Shown here piece after piece: positions 53,218 through 63,977 of a stretch of 64,000 nt of DNA. The stretch's first letter is position 1, and every line of letters begins with the position of its first letter. A program made the position numbers and the translations under genes. A model generated the notes under the pieces. That model made no database searches. It saw only the letters and a list, made by a program, of their open reading frames with translations, and had not been told where the DNA came from. The DNA is from Prochlorococcus sp. AG-363-A03 (GTDB lineage Bacteria; Cyanobacteriota; Cyanobacteriia; PCC-6307; Cyanobiaceae): positions 18,330 through 82,329 of the forward strand of contig QCEW01000004.1 of NCBI GenBank assembly GCA_003280445.1. Reading direction: 5' to 3'.

Positions 53218-55692
53218 ATGAAGGTATCAGTTTCTTGGTTAAAAGATCTTGTCGAATTTAACAATGATATTGATGAATTGGCTGAAAAGCTTTCTATGAC
53301 AGGTTTTGAAGTTGAATCATTAGAAGACTTATCAGACCAAGCAAAGAATGTAGTTATTGGTTTTGTTGACGAAATAAAACCACATCCAAATGCTGAAAAG
53401 CTGAAAATTTGTTCTGTAGATGTTGGTTTACCCAAAAAGCTGAGTATTGTTTGTGGTGCACCAAATGTTAAAGCTGGATATCACGTTCTTGTAGCGAAAG
53501 TTGGAGCCTATTTATCCGCAAAGTCATTAAAAATAAAATTGTCTAATTTACGAGGCGTAGAAAGTGCTGGAATGATTTGTTCATTGGGTGAACTAGGGAT
53601 TGAAAGTAGTAATGAAGGTATAGAAATTCTTGAAGAAAATGAGACAAATATCCCTCCAATTGGTTCAAATGCTGTCGATTTTCTTGGTTTGAATGACACC
53701 ATAGTTGAATTAGCTATTACTGCTAACAGACCTGATGGTATGTCTATGGTTGGTATAGCACGTGAGATATCAACAATAACAAATTCAAAAATAACATTAC
53801 CAACTTTAAATTTCAATAAAGACTTTGAAAGATTTGAGCCTCAAATAAGAGAAAAAGAAACGATAGGATCAGACTTTATTTACTCACTTACGTATATAGA
53901 TAATATAGACAATACTGGAAAGATAAATAAATCTATATCTAATAAATTAAATTCTTTAAGACAAAATTGTATAAACCCTATTGTAGACATAACAAATTTT
54001 TTAATGCTTGAGCAAGGCCAGCCACTACATGCCTTTGATGCAGATCTATTAGATAATATAGTTGGTAGAATAGTTATGCCAAATGATTTTGGTATTAGAA
54101 ATGGTAAAGAAGGCGAATCATTTATTGCACTCGATAAAAAAGAATATAAATTAAATCAAAATATAAAGGTAATTACATGCGGCGATATTCCAATTGCAAT
54201 AGCTGGGGTTATAGGAGGAAACAACAGTTCCGTAAGCGCTAAAACTACAAGAGTTTGGTTGGAAGCAGCTGTATTTACTCCAACATCAGTTAGAAATAGT
54301 AGCAGAGAAATAGGCCTCAGAACAGATGCAAGTAGTAGATATGAAAAGGGGATATCACCGAACATGACAACTGCTGTTTCACTAAGAGCTAGTGATCTTA
54401 TTTCGCTAGAATTAGGTGGTAATGTTAAATCGACTCATGTCAATAATGAATTTAATAGAAAAGATATTAGTGTCAATCTTAGAATAGACAAAATAAACAA
54501 GGTTCTAGGTAAATTTAGTTATATAGATAATAATCAATTAGACAAAAATTCTAATATATTACGTTATCTTAATAAGGATGATGTTGAGCCTCTCCTAACC
54601 AAACTTGGCTGTCTAATTACGTCAACTTCTAGTGGTTGGGATGTACAAATTCCTCCTTACAGATCATCTGATTTAACAAGAGAAATCGATTTAATAGAAG
54701 AGATAGCAAGACTAATTGGATATGATAATTTTGATTCAAATATGCCAGATCCTCTTGAGCCAGGAGTACTAAAACCTGCAAATTTGGTTGAAAGACGTTT
54801 ACGAAATTCCTTTATCCACAATGGTTTTCAAGAAGTAGTGACTTCATCACTTGTTGGTCCTGATAACACTGATGGAAGTGCTGTAATAATCAAAAATCCA
54901 TTGCTATCAGAGACTAGTAGATTAAGAACAAATGTATGGGATGAACACCTTAAAATTCTTCACAGAAATGTATCATTTGGTGCAGAAGGGTGTTGGATCT
55001 TTGAAATAGCAAAGACATACAAAAAAGAGAAAGAAAGCTTTGTTGAAACAAAATTATTATCAGGTGCTTTGACTGGGAATAAACGAATTAGTAAGTGGGG
55101 CTCAGCATCAAAACAAATAGCTTTAGATTATTTCGAAGCAAGAGGAAAGCTTATGCAATCTCTTGAAGTTCTTGGAATTGAAACTATTGATAAGCAACTT
55201 GTCGAAAAAGATTTCATGCATCCGGGTCGAACTTCTGAATTATTTGTTGAAGGAAAAAGCATCGGCTTCTTCGGACAAATACACCCTTCTCTCTCCGAGA
55301 AATATGATCTAATTAAAGAAACATACTTATTTAACCTTGAGTTTGATTCATTGATTAAGGCCTCGACAAGGAAAACAAATTGGACAAGAATTTACAAGGA
55401 TTACCCCACTGTTCCTTTCATGGAAAGGGATATTGCGCTTATTCATTCAAAAAAATATAGTTCCTTAGAAATAATTAACCTAATAAAGAAATCTGGTAGA
55501 CCACTTTTAGAGAAAGTGGAATTGATTGATCGTTACGAGGGGTCTTCTATTCCCGAGGATTCGATTAGCCAGGCTTTTAGAATAAAATACAGAGATCCTA
55601 AAAAAACCCTAATAGAAGAAGATATAAATCCAATACACGAAAAAATAAGAACTGCTCTTAAAGAAAAACTAAACGCGGACCTCAGAAGCTAG
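53218..55692 (+). CDS. pheT: Phenylalanine-tRNA ligase beta subunit
   Basis: An 824-residue protein. N-terminal strand/helix MKVSVSWLKDLVEF, then an OB-fold tRNA-binding domain (NAEKLKICSVDVG near 59). B3/4 editing region, B5 domain, catalytic-like core (LIEEIARLIGYDNF near 498), and a C-terminal FDX-ACB anticodon fold (YPTVPFMERDIALI near 729) complete it. All expected domains are present and the length is normal. The alpha subunit PheS is elsewhere. Confidence 0.97.
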   Translation: MKVSVSWLKDLVEFNNDIDELAEKLSMTGFEVESLEDLSDQAKNVVIGFVDEIKPHPNAEKLKICSVDVGLPKKLSIVCGAPNVKAGYHVLVAKVGAYLSAKSLKIKLSNLRGVESAGMICSLGELGIESSNEGIEILEENETNIPPIGSNAVDFLGLNDTIVELAITANRPDGMSMVGIAREISTITNSKITLPTLNFNKDFERFEPQIREKETIGSDFIYSLTYIDNIDNTGKINKSISNKLNSLRQNCINPIVDITNFLMLEQGQPLHAFDADLLDNIVGRIVMPNDFGIRNGKEGESFIALDKKEYKLNQNIKVITCGDIPIAIAGVIGGNNSSVSAKTTRVWLEAAVFTPTSVRNSSREIGLRTDASSRYEKGISPNMTTAVSLRASDLISLELGGNVKSTHVNNEFNRKDISVNLRIDKINKVLGKFSYIDNNQLDKNSNILRYLNKDDVEPLLTKLGCLITSTSSGWDVQIPPYRSSDLTREIDLIEEIARLIGYDNFDSNMPDPLEPGVLKPANLVERRLRNSFIHNGFQEVVTSSLVGPDNTDGSAVIIKNPLLSETSRLRTNVWDEHLKILHRNVSFGAEGCWIFEIAKTYKKEKESFVETKLLSGALTGNKRISKWGSASKQIALDYFEARGKLMQSLEVLGIETIDKQLVEKDFMHPGRTSELFVEGKSIGFFGQIHPSLSEKYDLIKETYLFNLEFDSLIKASTRKTNWTRIYKDYPTVPFMERDIALIHSKKYSSLEIINLIKKSGRPLLEKVELIDRYEGSSIPEDSISQAFRIKYRDPKKTLIEEDINPIHEKIRTALKEKLNADLRS

Positions 55693-56413
55693 TCTTACTA
55701 GTCCTAAATTCGACTCACGACAAGTCCTACTCTAAGACCAATACTAGACTTATTAGATGAAATTTTAAGAATAATATTAAAAAAAAATATCGTATCTATT
55801 TGAGCAATTAGATTGTTTATTTGGAATAGAATTACACTTGGATCAATAACGTTTAATGCTAATTACGATAAACATTTCAAAATCATCGACAAATAGTCTT
55901 GTTTGTCCCAAAAGAGATTCAATAATAGACTCAGGAATAGTCTTATACTAGATCAATGAGAAACATTTTTAATGTTAATTCCAGACTCATATCTTATTAA
56001 TTTAAATCCCAGAGAATTCTTATGTTTATAGTAATGCATAACTGTCTATAAAGCAGTTATGCAGGCTTATAGAACTTGTCATACCAATTGATTATATGAT
56101 CAAAAGGACGAATGGACAAAGGATGGACATAAATAACCTAATGCTACATCAAAAAAGAATGAAACTCACCAGACTGCTAATAATAAAAAGTAATTTTTAT
56201 GCATTTAAAAATGTAATCGAAGACTTTATACATACCTTTAATATATTTTTTTATATAAAAAAGCATTAATAATATTTAGATTTAACTGATCTATTGTCGT
56301 CCGATTCGTTGGTTTGTAAATGAAAGATCAATTCGCTCAGATCTAATCTATTTCATCTTGTATGAGACTTATGTATAGACTAATAGTTAGACCCAATTAA
56401 GACGCTCGAGAAT
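55693..56413. other. Gene-free stretch of about 720 bases
   Basis: No open frame is supported on either strand. A perfect 10-base inverted repeat, TGCATAACTG at 56035-56044 and CAGTTATGCA at 56054-56063 with a 9-base loop, sits in the middle. No T-run follows, so it is not a standard terminator. Short AGTCT/AGACT words recur but form no regular array. It may be decayed sequence. Confidence 0.45.
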
Positions 56414-57472
56414 CTAATTCTTATATAAATCTTTGAGTAATTGATAAGCCTCGTTCAGTTTTCTCATGGTTTCGTTTGATCCTCCAGCATCAGGATGATT
56501 TGAAAGGGCTTTTTCTTTATAGGCATCTCTTATAAAAGAAAGTGTTAGTGATGATCCAGCCTTAGTTGGTAAACCCAATAACTTGAGAGCACCATGAACA
56601 GTCATCGTAGACTCAAGCGTTTGGAATGAAGTCACATTTTGACTACGTTTGAATTTATTAACGAATCTACGAATTAGAGTTGGTATTCTACTTCTTAGGT
56701 TTTTAGTTGAAAAGGGGTCTTCAAGAGCACCTGCCAATATCACCACATCATCAAATGTTACCGAGTCAATTTTCCATTCACTGCAATAGGAATTAAGCAT
56801 TTTACAGGCAGCATTCCAGGTGAAAGGTATGCTTTCTGTGCCATCTACATTTGGCCAGATATCTCTAGCTAGCCATATCATTGATGCCTCAATCACACTT
56901 TCAGTAGGTTTTTGTCCGTAAATATAGATCCAATGTTTTTCTGCAGCATCTTTCGCCTTTAATAGATCATCAATATCAATAGTGGTAATTGAGGTATCTT
57001 CCATATTTTTAAAAGTTTTATCTTTACTCAAACTTCTCTTTAGGTTGGTAGTTTGTTTTCTAATAAAACCTGGTAATTCAATGCCTGTTGAGACAGTATC
57101 TTTTTTATTACTAACAACATCATTAGCTTTGACATCATTAACAGCAACATTTTTTATTTCAATGTTCTTATTACCAACTATCACAAGTGCTTTTTCTTCC
57201 TGGTTAGTATTGTCTATTCCGTTTTGAGGAGTTGAAGAATCATTACTGCTAATATGATTAAAATCTAATTGTTCATTTTCAATTAATTCATCATCTAAAT
57301 CGTTAGATAAAATAACCTCTAATAATCTTTCGAAAACTAGTCCTCTAGCCCTAAATCCCCATTCTTTGCGCAGTCGGTCAACGCCATCAACTAGATCAAT
57401 TGGTAAATCAATTGATATTCTCTTAACTTCCTTGCCTTCCCCTTCCTTCACAAGATCCTTATATCTAGTCAT
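56414..57472 (-). CDS. Ribbon-helix-helix-like / C-terminal J-domain protein
   Basis: A 352-residue protein. The N-terminal segment KRISIDLPIDLVDGVDRL followed by a helix (RGLVFERLLEVIL) at residues 17-55 looks like a CopG/Arc-type DNA-binding fold. A long polar linker (about 60-165) leads to a helical middle. The C-terminal J domain (about 290-352) has LLGLPTKAGSSLTLSFIRDAY, read as IRDAYKEKALSNHPDAGG, with HPD near residue 326. J domains recruit DnaK/Hsp70. A chaperone adaptor that binds DNA, or a polymer, is inferred. Confidence 0.8.
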   Translation of the reverse strand: MTRYKDLVKEGEGKEVKRISIDLPIDLVDGVDRLRKEWGFRARGLVFERLLEVILSNDLDDELIENEQLDFNHISSNDSSTPQNGIDNTNQEEKALVIVGNKNIEIKNVAVNDVKANDVVSNKKDTVSTGIELPGFIRKQTTNLKRSLSKDKTFKNMEDTSITTIDIDDLLKAKDAAEKHWIYIYGQKPTESVIEASMIWLARDIWPNVDGTESIPFTWNAACKMLNSYCSEWKIDSVTFDDVVILAGALEDPFSTKNLRSRIPTLIRRFVNKFKRSQNVTSFQTLESTMTVHGALKLLGLPTKAGSSLTLSFIRDAYKEKALSNHPDAGGSNETMRKLNEAYQLLKDLYKN

Positions 57473-57641
57473 ATATTAATGGTCTTTTTATTTTTCAACA
57501 CACGTTTAGCTTTGAATTTATATAATTAATCTCTACTTACAAAATATGAAAATTTTCTAATATTATCTTAAAATTAAATTATGGCCACATAGATCAATAT
57601 TTTTAAGTATTATTTGCAAGTAAATCAAATATTAATCAGAT

Positions 57642-57821
57642 ATGAACTTCTGCGAATCATCCAAAAACTGGAGTGAAAGAAAAAAATTTTTTCAAGCTAG
57701 AAAATTAAATTTTTTAATATCCGTTAAAGAATCTTATGAGAGAAAGCTTGCCGCTATCACAGCATCAATATCAAAGCTAGAAGAACAAATGAATTCAACC
57801 ACTCCTAGTGTAGAAAGCTAA
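57642..57821 (+). CDS. Possible 59-residue basic helical protein
   Basis: An ATG at 57642 and TAA at 57819-57821. The sequence runs MNFCESSKNWSERKKFFQAR, then ESYERKLAAITASISKLEEQ, a long amphipathic helix. The codon composition looks coding. No family is recognised. It converges on the ATP-adenylyltransferase-like gene 19 bases further on. Confidence 0.5.
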   Translation: MNFCESSKNWSERKKFFQARKLNFLISVKESYERKLAAITASISKLEEQMNSTTPSVES

Positions 57822-57840
57822 ATTAATTTTAAGCTACTTC

Positions 57841-58677
57841 TTAAATTACATCTTTTAATATTTGTTCTGGACCAAATTTAATAAGAGTATCAACATCAGA
57901 TCTTTTTGTACCAAGAAAATAACCAGCGAAACCAAGCGCATTTATACTAAAACCTTTTGATCTATCAGTTTTGCGTGTTATAAGAGCAATCCACTCAGAT
58001 GTTATAAGTAAATTATATGGTTTTAATGGTTTATTAATTATATCTATATCACCTAAATTCATTTCATCTATCATAGAAATGTATGAGCTGAATAAATCGT
58101 TCTCGCTTGAGTTTTTGTTTTTACTTCTTTGTCTAATTGAAATAGAATGTGATATTTCAGAGTTGTTCCCCTTTGTGTTATTTAATAATGAGCAAAACCA
58201 ATCAAATCTAGGACAAATACACTCATTGTTGCGTCTAGGTAATAATTGAAAATGTCTATGAGGCTGACTGGCTCCAGCCTCTTTACTACTGTTAAAGAAC
58301 CATAAACCTGTGGTATCACTATCAACATTTTGAATAGCTTCAAAATCTTCTTTATTTAACCAGCCGTTTTGTGGCTTCCAGGTATTGGTTATTAATAACA
58401 TATGCCCTATCTGTACTGGATATTTATTTAATATCAATGTATGATTGTTGTTTATTGGCTGTATTTCTAGTCTAGAATCCCAAGGAATAAATGGATTTCG
58501 TTTTGGACCATATTCTATTAAATACTTAGGTATTGGACTTTTGAGAAAACGTAGCTCAAAATCACAACATTCTTCACTGGATTTATATTTTATAGTATTA
58601 AGAGGAATTACGGCTCCACAATTAACAGCTTTTCTACTAATCTCTAGAGCTCTTGACCATATAGATTGGCTCTTCAC
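57841..58677 (-). CDS. ATP adenylyltransferase (Ap4A phosphorylase)-like protein
   Basis: A 278-residue HIT-superfamily enzyme. Block YPVQIGHMLLITN near residue 86 (strand before the active site) and the HxHxQ-type motif GASQPHRHFQLLP near 135 match Apa1/2-type ATP adenylyltransferases. These break down or make diadenosine polyphosphates. The C-terminal ATP_transf part includes NLLITSEWIALITR near 224. No obvious signal or membrane segment. It stands alone on the minus strand. Confidence 0.82.
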   Translation of the reverse strand: MKSQSIWSRALEISRKAVNCGAVIPLNTIKYKSSEECCDFELRFLKSPIPKYLIEYGPKRNPFIPWDSRLEIQPINNNHTLILNKYPVQIGHMLLITNTWKPQNGWLNKEDFEAIQNVDSDTTGLWFFNSSKEAGASQPHRHFQLLPRRNNECICPRFDWFCSLLNNTKGNNSEISHSISIRQRSKNKNSSENDLFSSYISMIDEMNLGDIDIINKPLKPYNLLITSEWIALITRKTDRSKGFSINALGFAGYFLGTKRSDVDTLIKFGPEQILKDVI

Positions 58678-59189
58678 CTCAAATAGACCTTTGATAAATA
58701 TATTTATAGATTATATAATTAATAATCTATAAATTTAAAATATAAATAAAAGCTTATTAACCAATGGCTAATCACAACTCCAAAAGCTGAAAGAACGTAG
58801 CAAATATTCTAGAGGTCATGGAATTTATGCCTTATAAGCCGACCAACGCATGAATGGTCAATTGCATGCAGACAAGTGATTCGACGCTCTAGGGACGATT
58901 TGCGGGCTTCTAGAGACGGCTTGATTGTTTGCAGAACTTTTTGCTTATTAGCTTAAAAATTTCTATTGAAAAACCTATTTATGAATTTTAAAAAGGATTA
59001 AAAGTATAAAGTCATGAATTAGTAATCAACTTAGTAAACTCTCGAGATCGGTTGTACTGGTTGGGGTTTATAGACAAGACTTGAAAATTCAAATTTATCA
59101 ATTTGCAAAATAGTTTCAGATTTTTGGCATATAAGGTTGACGAAAGCAGGGGGCAAAGAGGTAAAACCTCATTCAGTAATGTGTCCTCA
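58678..59189. other. Gene-free stretch with a locally GC-richer hairpin
   Basis: No gene is supported. Around 58880-58930 the sequence is richer in G+C than its surroundings, and CTCTAG at 58887-58892 pairs with CTAGAG at 58910-58915 across a 17-base loop. The region separates divergent genes, so it holds promoters and possibly a small RNA. Confidence 0.35.
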
Positions 59190-59417
59190 ATGGATTGGGA
59201 CTTTTCTGAAGACGAAGCTTTTTTAGCTCTATGCGATGCGTTTCGCGAGAGCGGGGAAACATCTGCCATGGAATTTTTGGCAACTGGTGAGGGTGCTTTT
59301 CACTTTCAGGAATTAACTCAAAATGCAGCCGGAGAGGGTATTGATTTAAGTGACTCCGAATCAATGGCTGAGTTTCAAATGGAAGTATTAGAAACTATTG
59401 ATGAAATGAATAACTAA
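59190..59417 (+). CDS. Hypothetical acidic protein, 75 residues
   Basis: Begins MDWDFSEDEAFLALCDAFRE and is very acidic throughout, with a helix-rich pattern (SAMEFLATGEGAFHFQEL, then SMAEFQMEVLETIDEM). The frame opens earlier at 59103, but that N-terminus looks unrelated, so ATG 59190 is preferred. No family is recognised. Converges on metH, 33 bases away. Confidence 0.6.
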   Translation: MDWDFSEDEAFLALCDAFRESGETSAMEFLATGEGAFHFQELTQNAAGEGIDLSDSESMAEFQMEVLETIDEMNN

Positions 59418-59450
59418 TTTCTTAATTGATTTATAAATTGAGGAGAATAT

Positions 59451-62400
59451 TTAAATACCAAAGTATTTAGCTACTGGATGTAATGCAACAATAGCGGTTG
59501 TACTCTGTTCTGGATGAAGTTGCTCACTTTCATCCATGGAGATATTTATTTTTTTAGCATCAAGCCATAACAATTGTTTTCTAGAATCAGAAACTTCCGG
59601 ACAGGCTGGATAGCCAAAAGAATAACGACATCCTCGATATTTAACATCTAAGATATCTTTTATATTATCTGGTTCACAGTCTTCAAATCCACATTCGATT
59701 CTAATAACAGAGTGTATATACTCAGCAAGTGCTTCTGCTAGTTGGACAGTTAACCCATGAAAAAATAGATAATCAGAATATGAATCTTGACTAAATAGTT
59801 TATGAGAATATTTACTAGCTGAATCTCCCATTGTTACAGCCTGCATTGGCAAATAATCTGTAGGCTGATTATTATTTAAGTCATTATAAAAATCTGCTAT
59901 ACAAAATCTTTTTCCAGATCTTTGCCTAGGTAATAAAAAATCACCTAAAAGGCTTTGGTGATCTTTATCATATACTTTTAAATTATTACCATCTCTACCA
60001 CAAGGAAAATATCCATAAACTAATGATGGATTAATAAGCTTTTCATTTATTATTTTGTTCATCCAGTAATCTAACTTCGGTTCTGCTTTCTTAAGTAAAA
60101 AGTCCTTATAATCAGAAGAAGACATCTGCTTGGAACGTTTCATTTGCCATTGGCCTGCAAATAAAGCATTACGATCTAAGAATTTATAAACTTTAGTTAT
60201 GTCTATATCTTTTTCTAATAAAAACTTTGGCCCTATGAATGGTGGTTTAATAGGATCTATTTGAGATATATCTTTTGATCTTGAGTTATCTTCAATAGGC
60301 TTTTCATTGATTTTGTTGATATTAATTTTTTGATGAGTATTTGTATTTTTATAATTACCAATAGTAATTCCCTCGGGAGCACCTTCTTTAAAGCCTGAGA
60401 AATTATCCCAGTTATTTAATTCCTTTGCTTTCATATATGAATCCATAAATTTTAAATCTGTAAAAGCATCTTTACCGTAAATAACTTTCCCTTTATAAAC
60501 ACTTGCACAGTCTTGGTTAACAAATTTTGGAGTCAGAGCTGCTCCTCCAAGAATAATAGGTACAGATATATCTTCTTCATTTAATGCTTTAAGATTATCT
60601 TTCATAAATGCAGTTGATTTAACTAGAAGTCCGCTCATTGCAATACAATCAGCGTTATGCTCTTTCTGAGCATTAATTATTGAATTAACTTCTTGCTTAA
60701 TTCCTAAATTAATAACTTCATAACCGTTATTTGATAAAATTATATCTACAAGATTTTTACCAATATCGTGAACATCGCCCTTAACTGTAGCAATAATAAA
60801 TTTTCCTTTTGATTGATTTACCTCAGATTTGTCCATAAAATCCTCTAAATAAGAAACAGCAAATTTCATTGTTTCTGCAGATTGAAGAACAAAGGGTAAT
60901 TGCATTTGACCCGACCCAAATAATTCACCAACAACTTTCATTCCATCTAATAAAAATTCATTAATTATTACCAAAGGTTTATATTTATTTAAAGCAAAAT
61001 CAAGATTTGAATGTAAATTGTTTTTTTCACCATCAATAATATGATTCTTTAGTTTTTCTTCTATTGGTAATTTAATATCATCATTATTTGTACTTTTGTT
61101 TAAAAGTGTCTTTGAATCATCGAAATAACTAGTTAAGGTAGTTAAAGGATCATATGTGCAAACTTTATTTTCAAATTCTCTTCTATCATAAATAAGATCC
61201 ATGCAAATTTTTAACTCTTCTTCACTTATTTTATTTAAAGGTAATATCTTGGAGGGAGAAACAATTGCAGAATCAAGACCGGCATTAATTGCTTCATTAA
61301 GAAAGATAGAATTAAGAACAATTCTTGCACTAGAAGATAAACCAAAACTTACATTTGAAATTCCAAGGATTAAATGAACTTCTGGATGTTGATTTTTTAT
61401 TAACTTAATTGCTTTTATAGTTTCTAAACCATTCTTTCTATCTTCTTCTAATCCTGTTGAGATAGGTAATGCTAGAGGATCATAAAAAAGTTCATAAGAT
61501 TTTAATCCAGAATCAGTCGCATCTTTATATGCTCTTGTTGCTATTTCTGCTTTTTTATCAGCAGATCTAGCCATTCCATCTTCGTCAATTGTTCCAATTA
61601 CGACAGCTGACCCGTATCGCTTAGCAAGATCAATAACTTTATAGAATCTGTCTGGTCCATCCTCATAATTAGTAGAATTTAAAATACATTTTCCGCCAGC
61701 ATGTTTTAGCCCACTCTCCATTTTTTCATAATCAGTTGAATCAAGCATCAAAGGCAAATTAATATTATTAACAAGTCTTTTGACTAACATAGACATATCT
61801 TCGATCCCATTTCTTCCAACAAAATCTACATTTACATCTAAAACATGAGCATTTTCCTTCAGTTGAGATTTTGCAATTCCAACAAGTCCGTCCCAATCCT
61901 CCTCGTTTAGGAGTTCTCTTACTTTTTTAGATCCACTAGCATTTAATCTCTCGCCTACGATTAAGAAAGAGTTATCTTGCACATACGGAATAGACTCATA
62001 TATTGATGATGCAGCTGGAATTATAGATCTTTCTTTTGAAAGAGTATCCAATCTTTGCTCAGAAGATAAAAGCTCTTTAGATAAATCTGAAAGTTGCTTA
62101 ATATGTTCCGGTCTAGTTCCACAACAACCTCCAATTAGTTGAACTCCTAAATCATTAATAAAATGACTAAGTTGGAACTTAAGTTCCATTGGAGTTAATC
62201 GATAATGAGCCTTGCCACCTACATTCTCAGGAAGTCCTGCATTAGGTATACAACTTATATGAAATGGTGAATGCTCAGATAAATATTTAATATGATCTTT
62301 CATTTCTTCCGGGCCAGTTGCACAATTAAGGCCCAAAATATCAATATTAAATGGCTCCAGTATTGTTGTAATAGAAGAAATATCACTACCAATAAGCATC

Positions 62401-62999
62401 TGGCCGGTAGTCTCCATGGTTACCGACACCATTAATGGAATTCTCTTTCCAGAACCAATAGCTTCATTTACGCTTTGCAGAGCAGCCTTAATTTGAAGGA
62501 CATCTTGGCAAGTTTCAATAATAAAAAGATCAATTCCACCTTCAATCAGTGCTTTAGCTTGCTCAAGATATGAATTTTTTAGCTCATCAAAACTGATATG
62601 ACCTAGGGTTGGTAGCTTTGTTGTTGGTCCAATAGATCCAGCTACAAATCGTGGTTTTTCCGCTGATTGATATTTATTTGCAACATTCCTTGCTATTTGT
62701 GCTGCTTTTAAATTGATCTCATAAGCTTTATTACCAATTCCATATTCATCTAGAACAATTGAAGTGGCACCAAATGTATTTGTTTCGATTACATCACAAC
62801 CTGCATTTAAAAATGATTCATGTACTTTTTCGACACTGGAAACTGATGTCAATACAAGGTTTTCATTACAACCTTCTAATGAAGCTCCGCCATAATCATC
62901 TGCATTAAGTTGTTGATCTTGCAGAGATGTGCCGGTAGCGCCATCAAAGACTAATATCGGTCTCTTTTTAGAGTTGAGATAGCCTAAAAAATCAGTCAT
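59451..62999 (-). CDS. metH: Cobalamin-dependent methionine synthase
   Basis: Transfers methyl from methyl-tetrahydrofolate to homocysteine. The 1182 residues hold all four modules. Homocysteine-binding N-terminus ends in [11 protein letters not shown] near residue 289. The pterin-binding module has [14 protein letters not shown] near 347. The cobalamin module has [12 protein letters not shown] near 738, with the His that ligands cobalt, and the C-terminal reactivation module has [15 protein letters not shown] near 1137. All key motifs are intact. Transcribed after ilvE (63-base gap, no room for a cobalamin riboswitch). Confidence 0.97.
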   Translation of the reverse strand: MTDFLGYLNSKKRPILVFDGATGTSLQDQQLNADDYGGASLEGCNENLVLTSVSSVEKVHESFLNAGCDVIETNTFGATSIVLDEYGIGNKAYEINLKAAQIARNVANKYQSAEKPRFVAGSIGPTTKLPTLGHISFDELKNSYLEQAKALIEGGIDLFIIETCQDVLQIKAALQSVNEAIGSGKRIPLMVSVTMETTGQMLIGSDISSITTILEPFNIDILGLNCATGPEEMKDHIKYLSEHSPFHISCIPNAGLPENVGGKAHYRLTPMELKFQLSHFINDLGVQLIGGCCGTRPEHIKQLSDLSKELLSSEQRLDTLSKERSIIPAASSIYESIPYVQDNSFLIVGERLNASGSKKVRELLNEEDWDGLVGIAKSQLKENAHVLDVNVDFVGRNGIEDMSMLVKRLVNNINLPLMLDSTDYEKMESGLKHAGGKCILNSTNYEDGPDRFYKVIDLAKRYGSAVVIGTIDEDGMARSADKKAEIATRAYKDATDSGLKSYELFYDPLALPISTGLEEDRKNGLETIKAIKLIKNQHPEVHLILGISNVSFGLSSSARIVLNSIFLNEAINAGLDSAIVSPSKILPLNKISEEELKICMDLIYDRREFENKVCTYDPLTTLTSYFDDSKTLLNKSTNNDDIKLPIEEKLKNHIIDGEKNNLHSNLDFALNKYKPLVIINEFLLDGMKVVGELFGSGQMQLPFVLQSAETMKFAVSYLEDFMDKSEVNQSKGKFIIATVKGDVHDIGKNLVDIILSNNGYEVINLGIKQEVNSIINAQKEHNADCIAMSGLLVKSTAFMKDNLKALNEEDISVPIILGGAALTPKFVNQDCASVYKGKVIYGKDAFTDLKFMDSYMKAKELNNWDNFSGFKEGAPEGITIGNYKNTNTHQKININKINEKPIEDNSRSKDISQIDPIKPPFIGPKFLLEKDIDITKVYKFLDRNALFAGQWQMKRSKQMSSSDYKDFLLKKAEPKLDYWMNKIINEKLINPSLVYGYFPCGRDGNNLKVYDKDHQSLLGDFLLPRQRSGKRFCIADFYNDLNNNQPTDYLPMQAVTMGDSASKYSHKLFSQDSYSDYLFFHGLTVQLAEALAEYIHSVIRIECGFEDCEPDNIKDILDVKYRGCRYSFGYPACPEVSDSRKQLLWLDAKKINISMDESEQLHPEQSTTAIVALHPVAKYFGI

Positions 63000-63062
63000 A
63001 AATTATATATTTAACATATAAAAATGAAAATCATTAATTTAAATAAGTTATATAGTCTTATT

Positions 63063-63977
63063 TTAATCTATGTGTACACGTTTAACCCAATTTTCATATT
63101 CAGGAACTAAACCTTCTGTAATTTTAGTCAACTTTTTTCTTAATGAATTCATTATTGGCATATCTTTGCTCATTGATGTAGTTTCAATCATTTTTATAGG
63201 GGTAATCTTTGCCGCCGTTCCTGTAAGGAATACTTCATCAGATATAAACAGTTCTGTTTTATCTACTGGCCTTTCGATAACATTTAAACCATCTCTTTTT
63301 GCCAGTTCTATAACACTTGAACGAGTTATACCTTCAAGAATATCTTGATCAACACCAGGTGTAATTAATTGACCATCACGGACTATGAAAATGTTCATAC
63401 CGCTAGCTTCACTGATTTTTCCTTGACTGTTTAATAATAGTGCTTCATCAAATCCACTTTTTACTGCTTCAGTTTTGGCTAAGGAGCTAGTGATATAAGC
63501 TCCACTAATTTTACCTCTTAATGGAAGTGAGTTGTCTTGCTGACGAGTCCAGCTACTAACGCGACAAGTAACCCCATCAGGTGATAGATAATCACCGAGT
63601 TCTATTCCATAAATAAAGAAATTAGTCTCTATATTATGTAACCTTGGTGCAATTCCTAAGTCACTAGTATATACAAATGGTCTGATGTATACAGGTTGAG
63701 TCGGTTTGTTTTTAACAAGAAATGCTTCAAGAGACTTTAAGACAAAATCCTCATCTAATTCAGTCATCAAAAATCTAGCACTTTGACATAATCTTTTTGC
63801 GTGTTTGTCTGCTCTAAATAATAAAAATGATTTACTATTATTTGGATCAGGAATAGCCCGCATTCCTCCAAAAGCTGCAGTTCCATAATGAAGTGCATGA
63901 GTAGCTATAGATAGCTTCGCCTCATTAAATGGGATACATTGCCCTTCAAACCAAGCGAATGGAAGAAAATTATGCAT
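63063..63977 (-). CDS. ilvE: Branched-chain amino acid aminotransferase
   Basis: Final transamination of valine, leucine and isoleucine synthesis. The 304-residue fold-type IV PLP enzyme has FEGQCIPFNEAKLSIATHALHYG, seen in parts IATHALHYG near residue 31. Lys in ISGAYITSSLAKTEAV near 165 binds PLP, and ISEASGMNIFIV near 194 and LTGTAAKITPI near 258 complete the site. The ATG at 63977 leaves a 23-base window edge, so its promoter is outside view. Metabolic neighbour: metH follows downstream. Confidence 0.95.
   Translation of the reverse strand: MHNFLPFAWFEGQCIPFNEAKLSIATHALHYGTAAFGGMRAIPDPNNSKSFLLFRADKHAKRLCQSARFLMTELDEDFVLKSLEAFLVKNKPTQPVYIRPFVYTSDLGIAPRLHNIETNFFIYGIELGDYLSPDGVTCRVSSWTRQQDNSLPLRGKISGAYITSSLAKTEAVKSGFDEALLLNSQGKISEASGMNIFIVRDGQLITPGVDQDILEGITRSSVIELAKRDGLNVIERPVDKTELFISDEVFLTGTAAKITPIKMIETTSMSKDMPIMNSLRKKLTKITEGLVPEYENWVKRVHID

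Noticed and set aside
63000-63062. A possible cobalamin riboswitch before metH
   Set aside because: Only 62-63 A+T-rich bases separate ilvE and metH, too short, and no B12-box-like sequence is seen.
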